Positions 17,136 through 28,497 of a stretch of 64,000 nt of DNA are shown here, piece after piece. How positions within the stretch are numbered: the stretch's first letter is position 1; every line of letters begins with the position of its first letter. The notes under the pieces were generated by a model. That model was not told the origin of the DNA, ran no database searches, and was given only the letters and a program-made list of their open reading frames with translations. The position numbers and the translations under genes are program-made. The DNA is from Bradyrhizobium viridifuturi (GTDB taxonomy: Bacteria > Pseudomonadota > Alphaproteobacteria > Rhizobiales > Xanthobacteraceae), in contig NZ_LGTB01000029.1 in NCBI RefSeq assembly GCF_001238275.1, forward strand, positions 57,868 to 121,867, in the 5' to 3' direction.

Positions 17136-17848
17136 TCAGTAGCCGAGATAGGATTTACGGACGTCTTCGTTGTTCGCGATGTCCTTGGCATTGCCCGACA
17201 TCACGATCCGTCCGGTTTCGATTACATAGGCCTGGTCGGCGAGCTCGAGCGCGAGCTGCGCATTCTGCTCGACCACCAGGATGGTCACCTTCTCCTCGCG
17301 ATTGATCTTGCCGAGGATGCGGAACAGGTCGCGCACGATCAGCGGTGCGAGGCCGAATGACGGCTCGTCGAGCAGCATCAGGCGCGGCCGCAGCATCAGC
17401 GCACGAGCCACCGCGAGCATCTGCTGCTCGCCGCCGGACAGCGTGCCGGCCTGCTGGGTGTAGCGCTGCTTCAGCACCGGGAAATGCTCGTACATCCGCT
17501 CGATGTCGGAGCCGATCGCCTTGGTGTCGGAGCGGCTGATGGCGCCGAGCTGCAGGTTTTCCTCCACCGTCATGTTGGTGAAGGTGCCGCGGCCCTGCGG
17601 CACGTGGGCAATGCCGAGGCGGACCACGTTCTCGGTCGAGCGCGTGCCGATCGGCTTGCCCTCGACTCGATCGCGCCGGTCGAGCGCACCATGTTGCAGA
17701 TCGCCCGCAGCGTGGTGGTCTTGCCGGCGCCGTTGGCGCCGAGCAGCGTGGTCAGCGAGCCCTCGTTCAGGGAGAAGCTGAGGCCGTGCAGGGCCTGGAC
17801 CTGGCCGTAATAGGCGCGCAGGTCCTTGACGTTGAGCATCGCGGTCAT
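17136..17848 (-). pseudogene. livF: HAAT ABC transporter ATP-binding protein (LivF-like), one frameshift
   Basis: The first 55 or so codons from ATG 17848 give MTAMLNVKDLRAYYGQVQALHG and Walker A GANGAGKT. The frame then changes near 17666, where ATCGAGTCGAGG replaces an expected ATCGAGTTCGAGG-like sequence. In the next frame the protein resumes with VVRLGIAHVPQGRGTF, LSGGEQQ and LMLDEPSFGLAP to the stop at 17136. Corrected length is about 237 residues, normal for LivF. The start overlaps the livG stop by ATGA. A single missing base in an otherwise conserved gene suggests a sequence error. Confidence 0.88.
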
Positions 17849-18639
17849 TGGTCCTTGCTCCCCAGATAGGCCTTGATGACGTCGGGGTCGGCCTGGACCT
17901 GGGCCGGCGTGCCTTCGGCCAGCTTGCGGCCGAAATTGAGCGCGACGACGTGGTCGGCGATCGACATCACGAGACCCATGTGATGCTCGACCAGCAGCAC
18001 CGTAATTTTACGGTCATCGCGGATTTTGCGGATCAAATCGCCGAGCACATAGACTTCCTCGTGATTGAGGCCGCCGGCCGGCTCGTCGAGCAGCAGGATC
18101 TTCGGATCTGCGGCCAGGGCGCGTGCCAGCTCGACGCGCTTCTGGGTGCCGAACGGAAGTCCCGAAACCACGGTGTGGGCGACGTCCTCGAGATCGAGAT
18201 AGCCGAGGATGTCGTGCACCTTCTTGTTCATGTCGTTCTCGCGCGGCGACCCAGCGAGGCGCAGCGAGTCGCTGACGATGTCGCTCGAGGTGCGCGCATG
18301 CGCGCCGACGCGCACATTGTCGATCACGGACAGGTTGGGAAACAGCGCGACGTTCTGGAAGGTGCGGCCGATGCCGATCTCGGCGATCCGGTGCGGCGGC
18401 CGCGAAAGGATGCTCTTGCCTTCCATCAGGATGTCGCCGGACGACGGCTGGTAGAGCCGCGACAGGCAATTGAACAGCGTCGTCTTGCCGGCGCCGTTCG
18501 GCCCGATCAGGCCGAGGATCTGTCCATGGCGCATGTCGAATGACACGCCATTCAGTGCGATGATGCCGCCGAACACGACGCTGACGTCGCGAACCGCGAG
18601 CAGGGGATCATTCCCCTGCGCGAGCTGTGCCTGCGTCAT
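17845..18639 (-). CDS. livG: HAAT ABC transporter ATP-binding protein (LivG-like)
   Basis: A 264-residue ATPase. Walker A GPNGAGKT, signature LPFGTQKRVELARAL, Walker B LLLDEPAGGLNHEE and the C-terminal GRKLAEGTPAQVQADPDVIKAYLG are typical of LivG. First gene of the minus-strand livG-livF-livH-livM operon. Its start lies 69 bases from the end of the IclR-type gene on the same strand, so read-through from that gene is possible. Confidence 0.93.
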   Translation of the reverse strand: MTQAQLAQGNDPLLAVRDVSVVFGGIIALNGVSFDMRHGQILGLIGPNGAGKTTLFNCLSRLYQPSSGDILMEGKSILSRPPHRIAEIGIGRTFQNVALFPNLSVIDNVRVGAHARTSSDIVSDSLRLAGSPRENDMNKKVHDILGYLDLEDVAHTVVSGLPFGTQKRVELARALAADPKILLLDEPAGGLNHEEVYVLGDLIRKIRDDRKITVLLVEHHMGLVMSIADHVVALNFGRKLAEGTPAQVQADPDVIKAYLGSKDQ

Positions 18640-18708
18640 CTCGTCTCGCCCGCCGTCTTCGAGCGGTGCGAGCGGTCCTGCGATGCGTTTCGCTGGACGT
18701 GATGGAGG

Positions 18709-19575
18709 CTATCTGATCCCCTCGGCCAAACGTGCAACTTTCCCTCCTACTCTGGTCTTTTTGCGTTCTTCTTTTTTGGATTGCGGCGCCATTCCACCGA
18801 GCGCCTGCTCGATGTTCCTTACCATCGCGACAAGACGAGGTCCAATGTCGTTGAGCAATCTATCTTCCGTGAAGCGGAATGCCGGCGCGCCGCAATTGAA
18901 GGCGTAAGGACCGGTTCCGTCGTTCAATCTCAATGCAACGCCAACCGCGGCGACGTCGTTCTGCCAGTCGCCGGTCGACATGGTGAAGCCGTGCTTCGCC
19001 ACCGTCTCGCCGGAGCGCTCGATGCCGTCGCGCATCTTGGCCCAGCGGCTGCCATAGTGATCGCGCAGCTCGCGTAATAAAGCCGCACGCTCTTCGGGTG
19101 GCAATGCCCAAATATAGGCACGTCCCATTGCGGTGGTTGCGATCGGCACCCGCGAGCCGACGTCGAGTTGCACGCCGAGCGCCAGGCCGTTCCGGCTCTG
19201 ACCGAAATAGATCATGCTGTGCCGATCGCGGCCGCCGACCGCGACGGCGCCGCCGGTCGCGCGCATCACTTCTTCTCGATAGGGCTCGGACAAATGCCGA
19301 ACGCCGAGATTGGCGAGCGCGGCATAGCCGAGCGCCATCGCCGACGGCGCGAGCTGGTACTTCTCGAATTTCGGTACAGGTGTAAGGTATCCCAGCTTGG
19401 TCAGCGTGTAGGTCAGCCGGGAAATGGTTGGCTTCGGTAACTTGGTGCGGGCGGCAATCTCCTGATTGCCGAGCAGCCCGTCATTGGGTTGAAATGCGCG
19501 CAGGACGTCCAGTCCGCGGGAAAGCGCGACGACGAAATTGCGATCGGTCGCTACCTTCTTGCCAGCGCGCTTCAT
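18709..19575 (-). CDS. IclR-family transcriptional regulator
   Basis: A 288-residue protein with an N-terminal winged helix (LSRGLDVLRAFQ, LGNQEIAARTKLPKPTISRLTYTLTKLGYL; residues about 18-75) and a C-terminal IclR effector domain (IPIATTAMGRAYIW-type block, GDWQNDVAAVGVAL). It has a basic C-terminal tail. It is divergent from the pim-type operon, with a perfect palindrome in the shared intergenic region. It also lies directly upstream of the livG operon on the same strand. It is therefore a plausible regulator of both uptake and beta-oxidation, probably sensing an acid or acyl-CoA (inference). Confidence 0.88.
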   Translation of the reverse strand: MKRAGKKVATDRNFVVALSRGLDVLRAFQPNDGLLGNQEIAARTKLPKPTISRLTYTLTKLGYLTPVPKFEKYQLAPSAMALGYAALANLGVRHLSEPYREEVMRATGGAVAVGGRDRHSMIYFGQSRNGLALGVQLDVGSRVPIATTAMGRAYIWALPPEERAALLRELRDHYGSRWAKMRDGIERSGETVAKHGFTMSTGDWQNDVAAVGVALRLNDGTGPYAFNCGAPAFRFTEDRLLNDIGPRLVAMVRNIEQALGGMAPQSKKEERKKTRVGGKVARLAEGIR

Positions 19576-19657
19576 CCCTATCCTTGTCCTGCCCTTGTTA
19601 TGCTCGTTGACAAGGCTCGTGCTTCAAAATAACCCTCCGTGTCAAGATGTGGAATTA

Positions 19658-19676
19658 AATTTCGCAGTGCGAAATT
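19658..19676. promoter_or_regulatory. Perfect 19-bp palindrome, likely IclR operator
   Basis: AATTTCGCAGTGCGAAATT is an exact inverted repeat with a single central base. It lies 82 bases before the IclR start and 79 bases before the pimF start, near the middle of the divergent intergenic region. IclR-type dimers bind palindromes of this size. Assignment is by position and symmetry only. Confidence 0.6.
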
Positions 19677-19755
19677 GGTCTAATCGTAGCGGCTCAACGC
19701 AAGTCGTGCAGCTACTCAACACAAGTTCAAGAACAAGCATCCAGGGAGAGTCCCG

Positions 19756-21852
<2,097 letters not shown>

Positions 21853-21873
21853 TTGGTCGAAGGCCTCACCATG

Positions 21874-21984
21874 TGTCGTTCCGGGGGCATCGCGTAAGCG
21901 ATGAACCCGGAACCCATGGTGCCCCGGCGCGTGCCGCCTGATGGATTCCGGGCCTGGCCCTTCGGGCCGTCCCGGAATGACGAC
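21874..21984. repeat. Palindromic intergenic repeat, CATTCCGGGG family, copy 1
   Basis: Begins GTCGTTCCGGGGG and ends CCCGGAATGACGAC, with an inner ATGGATTCCGGG. Related copies are at 27578-27682 and 51648-51755. It lies between pimF and pimA in the operon. Confidence 0.8.
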
Positions 21985-21989
21985 GTCTA

Positions 21990-22038
21990 GAGCATGATCC
22001 GGAAGGGTGGAAACCGGTTTTCCGAAAAGATCATGCTC
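21990..22038. repeat. 49-bp palindromic repeat, second copy (GAGCATGATC family)
   Basis: GAGCATGATC at the left end and GATCATGCTC at the right, around AAACCGGTTTTCCG. It is the inverted counterpart of the element at 1282-1330. Confidence 0.8.
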
Positions 22039-22052
22039 AAACAAGGAGATGA

Positions 22053-22079
22053 GATCATGATGCGGTTTGCATCATGATC
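22053..22079 (+). other. 11-bp hairpin immediately upstream of pimA
   Basis: GATCATGATGC and GCATCATGATC pair perfectly around GGTTT, ending 22 bases before the ATG at 22102. No T-run follows. It could stabilise the 5' end of a processed ligase mRNA or affect its translation; its function is not shown. Confidence 0.5.
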
Positions 22080-22101
22080 TGGAGTCCCAGCGAAGGCATC
22101 G

Positions 22102-23787
22102 ATGACCTATCCCGGCGAACAATATTATCCACCCGGCGTGAAGTGGAGCGACGAGATCACGCGCGGCACGCTGCCGGATCTGCTCTCCAACGCTGCCGCC
22201 GAGTTCGGCGCGCGCCCGGTACTTGAATTCCGCGACCGCCAGATCAGCTACAGCGAACTTGAGGCCCTGGTCGAGACCGCGGCTGCCGCCTTCATGCGGG
22301 CCGGCTACGGCAAGGGCACCTCGGTCGCCCTGTTCCTCGGCAATTCGCCCGATCATCCGATCAATTTCTTCGGCGCGCTGAAGGCCGGCGCCCGCGTCGT
22401 GCATCTGTCGCCGCTCGACGGCGAGATCGCGCTGTCGCACAAGCTCTCGGACTCCGGCGCGCGCGTGCTGGTCACCAGCAATCTCTCGGCGCTGTTGCCG
22501 ACCGCGCTGAAGTTTCTCGACAAGGGCTTGCTTGATCGTCTGATCGTTTGCGAGGACGACAATTGGGGCAAGGTCGGTACGCCGCAGACCGCGCTGCCCG
22601 GCAATCCCAAGATCATCACCCACAAGCAGTTCATCGACGGTGCGACCAGGCCGGCGCAATGGCCCGCGGTCGACGTCGAGGACGTCGCGCTGCTGCAATA
22701 CACCGGCGGCACCACCGGCCTGCCGAAGGGCGCCATGCTCAGCCACGGCAATCTCACCGCGGCGGTGTCGATCTACGACGTCTGGGGCAAGCCCGGACGG
22801 CTGGAGCGCAACGCGATCGAGCGCGTGATCTGCGTGCTGCCGCTGTTCCACATCTATGCGCTGACCGTCGTGCTGCTGTCGGTGATCCGGCGCGGCCATC
22901 TGATCTCGCTGCACCAGCGCTTCGACGTCGAGGCCGTGATGCGCGACATCGAGGTCAAACGCGCGACGGTGTTTCCCGGCGTGCCGACGATGTGGATCGC
23001 GATCGCCTCGCTGCCCGATCTCGACAAGCGCGATCTCTCCTCGCTGGTGGTCGCTGGCTCCGGCGGCGCGCCGCTGCCGGTCGAGGTCGCCAAGATCTTC
23101 GAGCGCCGCGTCGGCATGAAGTTGAAGAGCGGCTGGGGCATGACCGAGACCTGCTCGCCCGGCACCGGCCATCCCAAGGAAGGGCCGGAGAAGCCGGGCT
23201 CGATCGGGCTGATGCTGCCCGGCATCGAGATGGACGTGGTGTCGCTGGAGGATTCCACCAAGGTGATGCCGGTCGGCGAGGTCGGCGAAATCCGCATCCG
23301 CGGCCCGAACGTCACCAAGGGCTACTGGAACAGGCCCGCGGAGACCGCGGAGGCCTTCGTCGGCGACCGCTTCCTCACCGGCGACATCGGCTACATGGAC
23401 GCCGACGGCTATTTCTACCTGGTCGACCGCAAGAAGGACATGATCATCTCCGGCGGCTTCAACGTCTATCCGCAGATGATCGAGCAGGCGATCTACACCC
23501 ATCCCGCCGTGCAGGAGGTGATCGTGATCGGGATTCCCGACGATTACCGCGGCGAGGCGGCCAAGGCCTTCATCAAGCTGCGCGACGGCGAGAAGCCGTT
23601 CTCGATCGACGAATTGCGCGCCTTCCTCACCGGCAAGGTCGGCAAGCACGAATTGCCGGCCGCGGTCGAATTCGTCGACGAGCTGCCGCGCACGCCGGTC
23701 GGAAAGCTGTCGCGTCACGAATTGCGCCAGCAACAGCCGAAAACATCCCAAGCCACTCAACAACAGACTGCAGGATCCCGTTCATGA
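22102..23787 (+). CDS. pimA: Acyl/dicarboxylate-CoA ligase (PimA-like)
   Basis: A 561-residue AMP-forming ligase. The P-loop-like motif YTGGTTGLPKGAM is at residues 200-212. Later motifs are GWGMTETC, the hinge LTGDIGYMDADGYFYLVDRKKDMI and the catalytic C-terminal lysine region RTPVGKLSRHELR. It activates a fatty or dicarboxylic acid to its CoA ester with ATP. The stop overlaps the thiolase ATG by ATGA. Operon context rather than sequence suggests medium-chain dicarboxylates. Confidence 0.88.
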   Translation: MTYPGEQYYPPGVKWSDEITRGTLPDLLSNAAAEFGARPVLEFRDRQISYSELEALVETAAAAFMRAGYGKGTSVALFLGNSPDHPINFFGALKAGARVVHLSPLDGEIALSHKLSDSGARVLVTSNLSALLPTALKFLDKGLLDRLIVCEDDNWGKVGTPQTALPGNPKIITHKQFIDGATRPAQWPAVDVEDVALLQYTGGTTGLPKGAMLSHGNLTAAVSIYDVWGKPGRLERNAIERVICVLPLFHIYALTVVLLSVIRRGHLISLHQRFDVEAVMRDIEVKRATVFPGVPTMWIAIASLPDLDKRDLSSLVVAGSGGAPLPVEVAKIFERRVGMKLKSGWGMTETCSPGTGHPKEGPEKPGSIGLMLPGIEMDVVSLEDSTKVMPVGEVGEIRIRGPNVTKGYWNRPAETAEAFVGDRFLTGDIGYMDADGYFYLVDRKKDMIISGGFNVYPQMIEQAIYTHPAVQEVIVIGIPDDYRGEAAKAFIKLRDGEKPFSIDELRAFLTGKVGKHELPAAVEFVDELPRTPVGKLSRHELRQQQPKTSQATQQQTAGSRS

Positions 23788-24971
23788 CCGACGCCGTAAT
23801 CGTCTCCACCGCCCGCACGCCGATCGGCAAGGCCTATCGCGGCGCGCTCAACGCCACCGAAGGCGCAACGCTGCTCGGTCACGCGATCGGCGAAGCGGTG
23901 GTGCGGGCCAAGGTCGATCCGAAGGAGATCGAGGACGTCGTGATGGGCGCGGCGATGCAGCAGGGTGCGACCGGCGGCAACATCGCGCGCAAGGCGCTGC
24001 TCCGCGCCGGGCTACCGGTGACGGTTGCCGGCACCACCATCGACCGCCAGTGCGCCTCCGGTTTGCAGGCGATCGCGCTCGCCGCCCGCTCGGTGATCTT
24101 CGACGGTGTCGAGATCGCGGTCGGCGGCGGCGGTGAATCGATCTCGCTGGTGCAGAACGACAAGATGAACGCGTTTCACGCCCAGGATCCGGCGCTGCTC
24201 AAGATCAAGAGCGAGGTCTACATGCCCATGATCGACACCGCCGAGATCGTCGCCAAACGTTACAACATCTCGCGCGAGAAGCAGGACGAGTACGGGCTGG
24301 AAAGCCAGCGCCGCACCGCGGCCGCGCAGCAGGGCGGCAAGTTCAAGGAAGAGCTCGCGCCGATCACCACCATGATGGCGGTAACCGACAAGGCGACCGG
24401 CGCGGTCACGATGAAGGAAGTGACGCTGTCGCAGGACGAAGGCCCGCGGCCCGAGACCACGGCCGAGGGGCTTGCGAGCCTCAAGGCGGTGCGCGGCGAG
24501 GGCTTCACCATCACCGCCGGCAATGCCAGCCAGCTTTCGGACGGCGCCAGCGCCTCGGTGATCATGAGCGACAAGGAAGCCGCCCGGCGCGGGCTGCAGC
24601 CGCTCGGTATCTTCCGCGGCTTCGTGTCCGCCGGCTGCGAGCCGGACGAGATGGGCATCGGCCCGGTGTTCGCGGTGCCGCGGCTGCTCAAGCGCCACGG
24701 CCTCAAGGTCGACGACATCGATCTCTGGGAGCTCAACGAGGCGTTCGCGGTACAGGTGCTGTATTGCCGCGACAAGCTTGGCATCGATCCGGAGAAGATC
24801 AACGTCAACGGCGGCGCGATATCGGTCGGCCATCCCTACGGCATGTCGGGTGCGCGGCTCACCGGCCACGCGCTGATCGAGGGCCGCCGCCGCAAGGCCA
24901 AGTACGCCGTCGTCACCATGTGCGTCGGTGGCGGCATGGGCGCGGCCGGCCTGTTCGAGGTGTTGCAGTAA
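23784..24971 (+). CDS. pimB: Thiolase, acetyl-CoA acyltransferase (PimB-like)
   Basis: A 395-residue thiolase. The nucleophile Cys90 is in DRQCASGLQA, His350 in GHPYGMSGAR, and the second active-site Cys380 in MCVGGGMG. It carries out the final thiolytic cleavage of 3-oxoacyl-CoA. The ATG overlaps the ligase stop by 4 bases, so translation is coupled. A longer frame upstream of this ATG is only the ligase read in another frame. Confidence 0.9.
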   Translation: MTDAVIVSTARTPIGKAYRGALNATEGATLLGHAIGEAVVRAKVDPKEIEDVVMGAAMQQGATGGNIARKALLRAGLPVTVAGTTIDRQCASGLQAIALAARSVIFDGVEIAVGGGGESISLVQNDKMNAFHAQDPALLKIKSEVYMPMIDTAEIVAKRYNISREKQDEYGLESQRRTAAAQQGGKFKEELAPITTMMAVTDKATGAVTMKEVTLSQDEGPRPETTAEGLASLKAVRGEGFTITAGNASQLSDGASASVIMSDKEAARRGLQPLGIFRGFVSAGCEPDEMGIGPVFAVPRLLKRHGLKVDDIDLWELNEAFAVQVLYCRDKLGIDPEKINVNGGAISVGHPYGMSGARLTGHALIEGRRRKAKYAVVTMCVGGGMGAAGLFEVLQ

Positions 24972-24975
24972 GATT

Positions 24976-25102
24976 GTCGTCCCGGCCAAGCGAAGCGCGA
25001 GCCGGGACCATACGCCGCGGCCTTTGTAAGTGGCAGAGCGGCAGCCGGCTTTGCCAGTTACTATGGCCGGTGGTTATGGGTCCCTGCTTTCGCAGGGACG
25101 AC
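24976..25102. repeat. Palindromic intergenic repeat (GTCGTCCCGG...GGGACGAC)
   Basis: Starts GTCGTCCCGGCCAAGCGAAG and ends TCGCAGGGACGAC, with local complementary arms CCCGGC/GCCGGG and TCCCTGC/GCAGGGA. It occupies most of the 178-base gap between pimB and pimC. Confidence 0.7.
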
Positions 25103-25149
25103 AGCGAGAGAGAGTTAGAAGAGTAATTGAACTTCAAAAGGAGGATCCG

Positions 25150-26339
25150 ATGGATCTCGCTTTCACCAAGGAAGAGATAGCGTTTCGTGAGGAGGTGCGT
25201 GAGTTCTTCAAGAACAACGTGCCGCCGGAGACAAGGCGCAAGCTGCAGGAAGGCCGCCATCTGTCGAAGGACGAGATGGTCACCTGGTGGCGCATCCTCA
25301 ACAAGAAGGGCTGGGGCGTCACCCACTGGCCGAAGGAATATGGCGGCACCGGCTGGACCACCGTGCAGCACTACATCTTCAACGAGGAGCTGCAGTCCTA
25401 TCCCGCGCCGCAGCCGCTTGCCTTCGGCGTCAGCATGGTCGGCCCTGTCATCTACACCTTCGGCAATGAGAAGCAGAAGAAGGAATACCTGCCGCGCATC
25501 GCGAGTGTCGACGACTGGTGGTGCCAGGGCTTCTCGGAGCCGGGCTCCGGTTCGGACCTCGCCTCGCTGAAAACCACGGCCGAGCGCAAGGGCGACAAGT
25601 GGATCATCAACGGCCAGAAGACCTGGACCACGCTGGCCCAGCACGCCGACATGATCTTCTGTCTCTGCCGCACCGACAAGAACGCGAAGAAGCAGATGGG
25701 CATCTCCTTCATCGTGTTCTCGATGAAGTCGAAGGGCGTCACCGTGCGCCCGATCCAGACCATCGACGGCGGCCACGAGGTCAACGAGGTGTTCTTCGAT
25801 GACGTCGAGGTGCCCTACGAAAACCTGATCGGCGAAGAGAACAAGGGCTGGGATTACGCCAAATTCCTGCTCGGCAATGAGCGCACCGGCATCGCCCGGG
25901 TCGGCGTCTCGAAGGAGCGGCTGCGCCGCATCCGCGCGCTGGCCTCCAAGGTCGAGTCCGGCGGCCGTCCCGTCATCGAGGATCCGGCGTTCCGCGAAAA
26001 GCTCACCGCCTGCGAGATCGAGCTGAAGGCGCTCGAGCTGACCCAGCTCCGCGTCGTCGCCGACGAAGGCAAGCACGGCAAGGGCAAGCCGAATCCGGCC
26101 TCCTCGGTGCTCAAGATCAAGGGCTCGGAGATCCAGCAGACCACCACCGAGCTGCTGATGGAGATCATCGGCCCGTTCGCCGCGCCCTATGACGAGCACG
26201 GCGATGCCGGCTCGAACGAGAGCATGGATTGGACCGCGCAGATCGCGCCGAGCTACTTCAACAACCGCAAGGCTCGATCTACGGCGGCTCCAACGAGATC
26301 CAGCGCAACATCATCAGCAAGGCCGTGCTGGGGCTTTGA
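25150..26339 (+). pseudogene. pimC: Acyl-CoA dehydrogenase, large subunit (PimC-like), one frameshift near the C terminus
   Basis: Starts at ATG 25150 after AAAGGAGGA. The frame contains EPGSGSDLASLKTTAERKGDKWIINGQKTWTT and the central and C-terminal flavoprotein domains. Near 26273 one base is missing (AAGGCTCGATC), after which the other frame reads SIYGGSNEIQRNIISKAVLGL and stops at 26339. This YGGSNEIQRN block is the normal acyl-CoA dehydrogenase C terminus, so corrected length is 396 residues. Pairs with the next gene as a heteromeric dehydrogenase in Pim systems. Deletion so close to a canonical ending suggests a sequence error. Confidence 0.88.
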
Positions 26340-26349
26340 TTTTCTCTCC

Positions 26350-26373
26350 CTCTCCCCGCATTTGCGGGGAGAG
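26350..26373. other. Intercistronic hairpin after pimC
   Basis: CTCTCCCCGCA and TGCGGGGAGAG form an 11-bp stem with a 2-base loop, 11 bases after the pimC stop and 50 bases before pimD. No T-run follows. It may protect the upstream message or be a small repetitive element. Confidence 0.55.
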
Positions 26374-26422
26374 GTGACGAGGTCCCGGTTTCGGTAACGA
26401 CTTTCAGTTTAAGGGAACGAAC

Positions 26423-27568
26423 ATGGATTTTGATCTGTCCGAGGAGCAGCGGCTTCTCAAGGAAAGCGTCGACGGGTTGCTGGCGGATGCCTACGACTTC
26501 GATGCGCGCAAGAAGTACATGAAGGAGAAGGGCGGCTGGAGCAAAGCGCTCTGGGGCAAGCTCGCCGAGCAGGGCCTGCTTGGTCTGCCTTTCGCGGAGA
26601 CCGACGGCGGCTTCGGCGCTGGTGCGGTCGAGACCATGATCGTGATGGAAGCGCTCGGCAAGGCGCTGGTGGTCGAGCCCTATCTCGCGACCGTCGTGGT
26701 CGCCGGCGGCTTCCTGCGCCATGGCGGCTCGGCCGAGCAGAAGGCCAAGCACATCCCGGGCATCATCGACGGCAGCAAGACCTTCGGCTTTGCCCAGCTC
26801 GAGAAGAACTCGCGCTACGACCTGTTCGACATCGTGACCACGGCGAAGAAGAAGGGCGACGGCTGGGTGATCGACGGCGAGAAGTTCGTCGTGCTCAACG
26901 GCGAGAATGCCAACACGCTTGTCGTGACCGCGCGCACCAAGGGTGGCCAGCGTGACAAGACCGGCATCGGCGTGTTCCTGGTCCCGGCGGATGCCAAGGG
27001 CGTCACCAAAAAGGGCTATCCAACCCAGGACGGCCTGCATGCGGCCGACATCACCTTCACCAATGTCGAGGTCGGCGCGGACGCTGCGATCGGCGATCCC
27101 GAGAACGGCCTGCCGCTGATCGAGCGCGTCGCCGACGAAGCCCGCACCGCGCTGTGCGCGGAGGCGGTCGGCGCGATGGATCAGTCGCTGAAGGACACCG
27201 TCGAGTACATCAAGACCCGCAAGCAGTTCGGCGTTGCGATCGGCACGTTCCAGAGCCTGCAGCATCGCGCCGCCGACATGTTCGTGGCGCTGGAGCAGGC
27301 ACGCAGCATGTCGATGTTCGCGACCATGGCGTCGGATTTCAGCGATGCCAAGGAGCGTTCGTCCGCAGTCGCGGCCGCCAAGGTGCAGGTCGGCAAGTCG
27401 CTCAAGTTCGTCGGCCAGCAGTCGATCCAGCTGCATGGCGGCATCGGCATGACCATGGAAGCCAAGATCGGCCATTACTTCAAGCGGTTGACCATGATCG
27501 AGAACACGCTCGGCGACACCGACTACCACCTCCGTCGCGTCAGCGAGAGCGGCGGGCTGCTGGCCTGA
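26423..27568 (+). CDS. pimD: Acyl-CoA dehydrogenase, small subunit (PimD-like)
   Basis: 381 residues with the acyl-CoA dehydrogenase fold. N-terminal helices (LSEEQRLLKESVDGLLADAYDF), beta domain (FAQLEKNSRYDLFD) and C-terminal four-helix domain (TRKQFGVAIGTFQSLQHRAADM; QLHGGIGMTMEAKIGHYFKR) are all present. With PimC it introduces the alpha-beta double bond. It follows pimC by 83 bases, with a hairpin between. Confidence 0.88.
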   Translation: MDFDLSEEQRLLKESVDGLLADAYDFDARKKYMKEKGGWSKALWGKLAEQGLLGLPFAETDGGFGAGAVETMIVMEALGKALVVEPYLATVVVAGGFLRHGGSAEQKAKHIPGIIDGSKTFGFAQLEKNSRYDLFDIVTTAKKKGDGWVIDGEKFVVLNGENANTLVVTARTKGGQRDKTGIGVFLVPADAKGVTKKGYPTQDGLHAADITFTNVEVGADAAIGDPENGLPLIERVADEARTALCAEAVGAMDQSLKDTVEYIKTRKQFGVAIGTFQSLQHRAADMFVALEQARSMSMFATMASDFSDAKERSSAVAAAKVQVGKSLKFVGQQSIQLHGGIGMTMEAKIGHYFKRLTMIENTLGDTDYHLRRVSESGGLLA

Positions 27569-27577
27569 TCTCACAAA

Positions 27578-27682
27578 CGTTTCCGGGGCGCCGCATCGCG
27601 GCGAACCCGGAATCCATTTCATCACCAATGATGCGGCCCAATGGATTCCGGGTTCGCGACTGCGTCGCGCCCCGGAATGACG
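27578..27682. repeat. Palindromic intergenic repeat, CATTCCGGGG family, copy 2
   Basis: CGTTTCCGGGGCG at the left, CCCCGGAATGACGG at the right, inner ATGGATTCCGGGTT. Fills the gap between pimD and the SDR gene. Confidence 0.8.
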
Positions 27683-27704
27683 GCCCATCCGGGAGGCAAC
27701 AACA

Positions 27705-28478
27705 ATGAAGAACACCCCGTTCGATCTCACCGGCCAGGTCGCGGTCGTCACCGGCTCGAGCCGCGGCATCGGCCGCTCTTCGGCGGAGCTGCTGGCGAAG
27801 CTCGGCGCAAAGGTCGTGATCTCCTCGCGCAAGGCGGACGCCTGCCAGGAGGTCGCCGACGGCATCAAGAAGGCCGGCGGCGATGCGCTCGTGATCCCTT
27901 GCAACATCGCACGCCGCAACGAGGTCGAGGCGCTGGTCTCCGGCACGATCAAGCACTACGGCAAGATCGATATCCTGGTCTGCAACGCCGCGGTGAACCC
28001 CTATTACGGCCCGCTGCTCGACATCACGGACGAAGCCTTCGACAAGATCATGGGCTCGAACGTCAAGAGCAACATCTGGCTTTCCGCGCTGGCGATCCCG
28101 CAGATGGCCGAACGCGGCAAGGGCTCGGTCATCATCATCTCCTCGATCGGCGGCTTGCGAGGCTCGACCGTGATCGGCGCCTACGGCATCTCCAAGGCCG
28201 CCGACTTCGCGCTGTGCCGCAGCCTCGCCGGCGAATGGGGGCCGAAGGGCGTGCGGGTCAATTGCGTCGCGCCGGGCCTGGTGAAGACCGATTTCGCCCG
28301 CGCGCTGTGGGAGGATCCGGACAATCTGAAGCGCCGCACCGCGTCGACGCCGCTGCGCCGCATCGGTGAGCCCGACGAGATCGCGGGCGCGGTGGCCTAT
28401 CTCGCCTCCGACGCCTCGACCTTCATGACCGGCCAGACCATCGTGGTCGACGGCGGCGTGACCACGGCGGCGACCTAG
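27705..28478 (+). CDS. SDR-family oxidoreductase, last gene of the pim-like operon
   Basis: A 257-residue classical SDR. TGSSRGIG is near residues 16-23, CNAAVNPYYGP is the NNAG equivalent, a serine lies in IISSIGG, and YGISK supplies Tyr and Lys. The C-terminal ASTFMTGQTIVVDGG is typical. It stands where other pim operons continue, so it may act on a hydroxyacyl-CoA or an alcohol derived from the substrate. I cannot assign it to PimE, which is reported to be an enoyl-CoA hydratase-type protein. A terminator follows. Confidence 0.8.
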   Translation: MKNTPFDLTGQVAVVTGSSRGIGRSSAELLAKLGAKVVISSRKADACQEVADGIKKAGGDALVIPCNIARRNEVEALVSGTIKHYGKIDILVCNAAVNPYYGPLLDITDEAFDKIMGSNVKSNIWLSALAIPQMAERGKGSVIIISSIGGLRGSTVIGAYGISKAADFALCRSLAGEWGPKGVRVNCVAPGLVKTDFARALWEDPDNLKRRTASTPLRRIGEPDEIAGAVAYLASDASTFMTGQTIVVDGGVTTAAT

Positions 28479-28497
28479 TTTCTAAGTGCAGGATTCA

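Noticed and set aside
21874..22079. Repeats and hairpins between pimF and pimA as an internal operon terminator
   Set aside because: No T-run follows any stem, and similar elements occur in gaps where no termination is expected.
22072..23763. A 563-codon minus-strand frame opposite pimA
   Set aside because: Complementary shadow of the ligase gene; composition like other shadows and no motif.
26279..27952. A 557-codon minus-strand frame opposite pimD and the SDR
   Set aside because: Spans two genes and an intergenic repeat with no motif; shadow.
27705..28478. Assigning the SDR as PimE
   Set aside because: PimE is described as an enoyl-CoA hydratase-type protein, while this gene is clearly an SDR; only position agrees.
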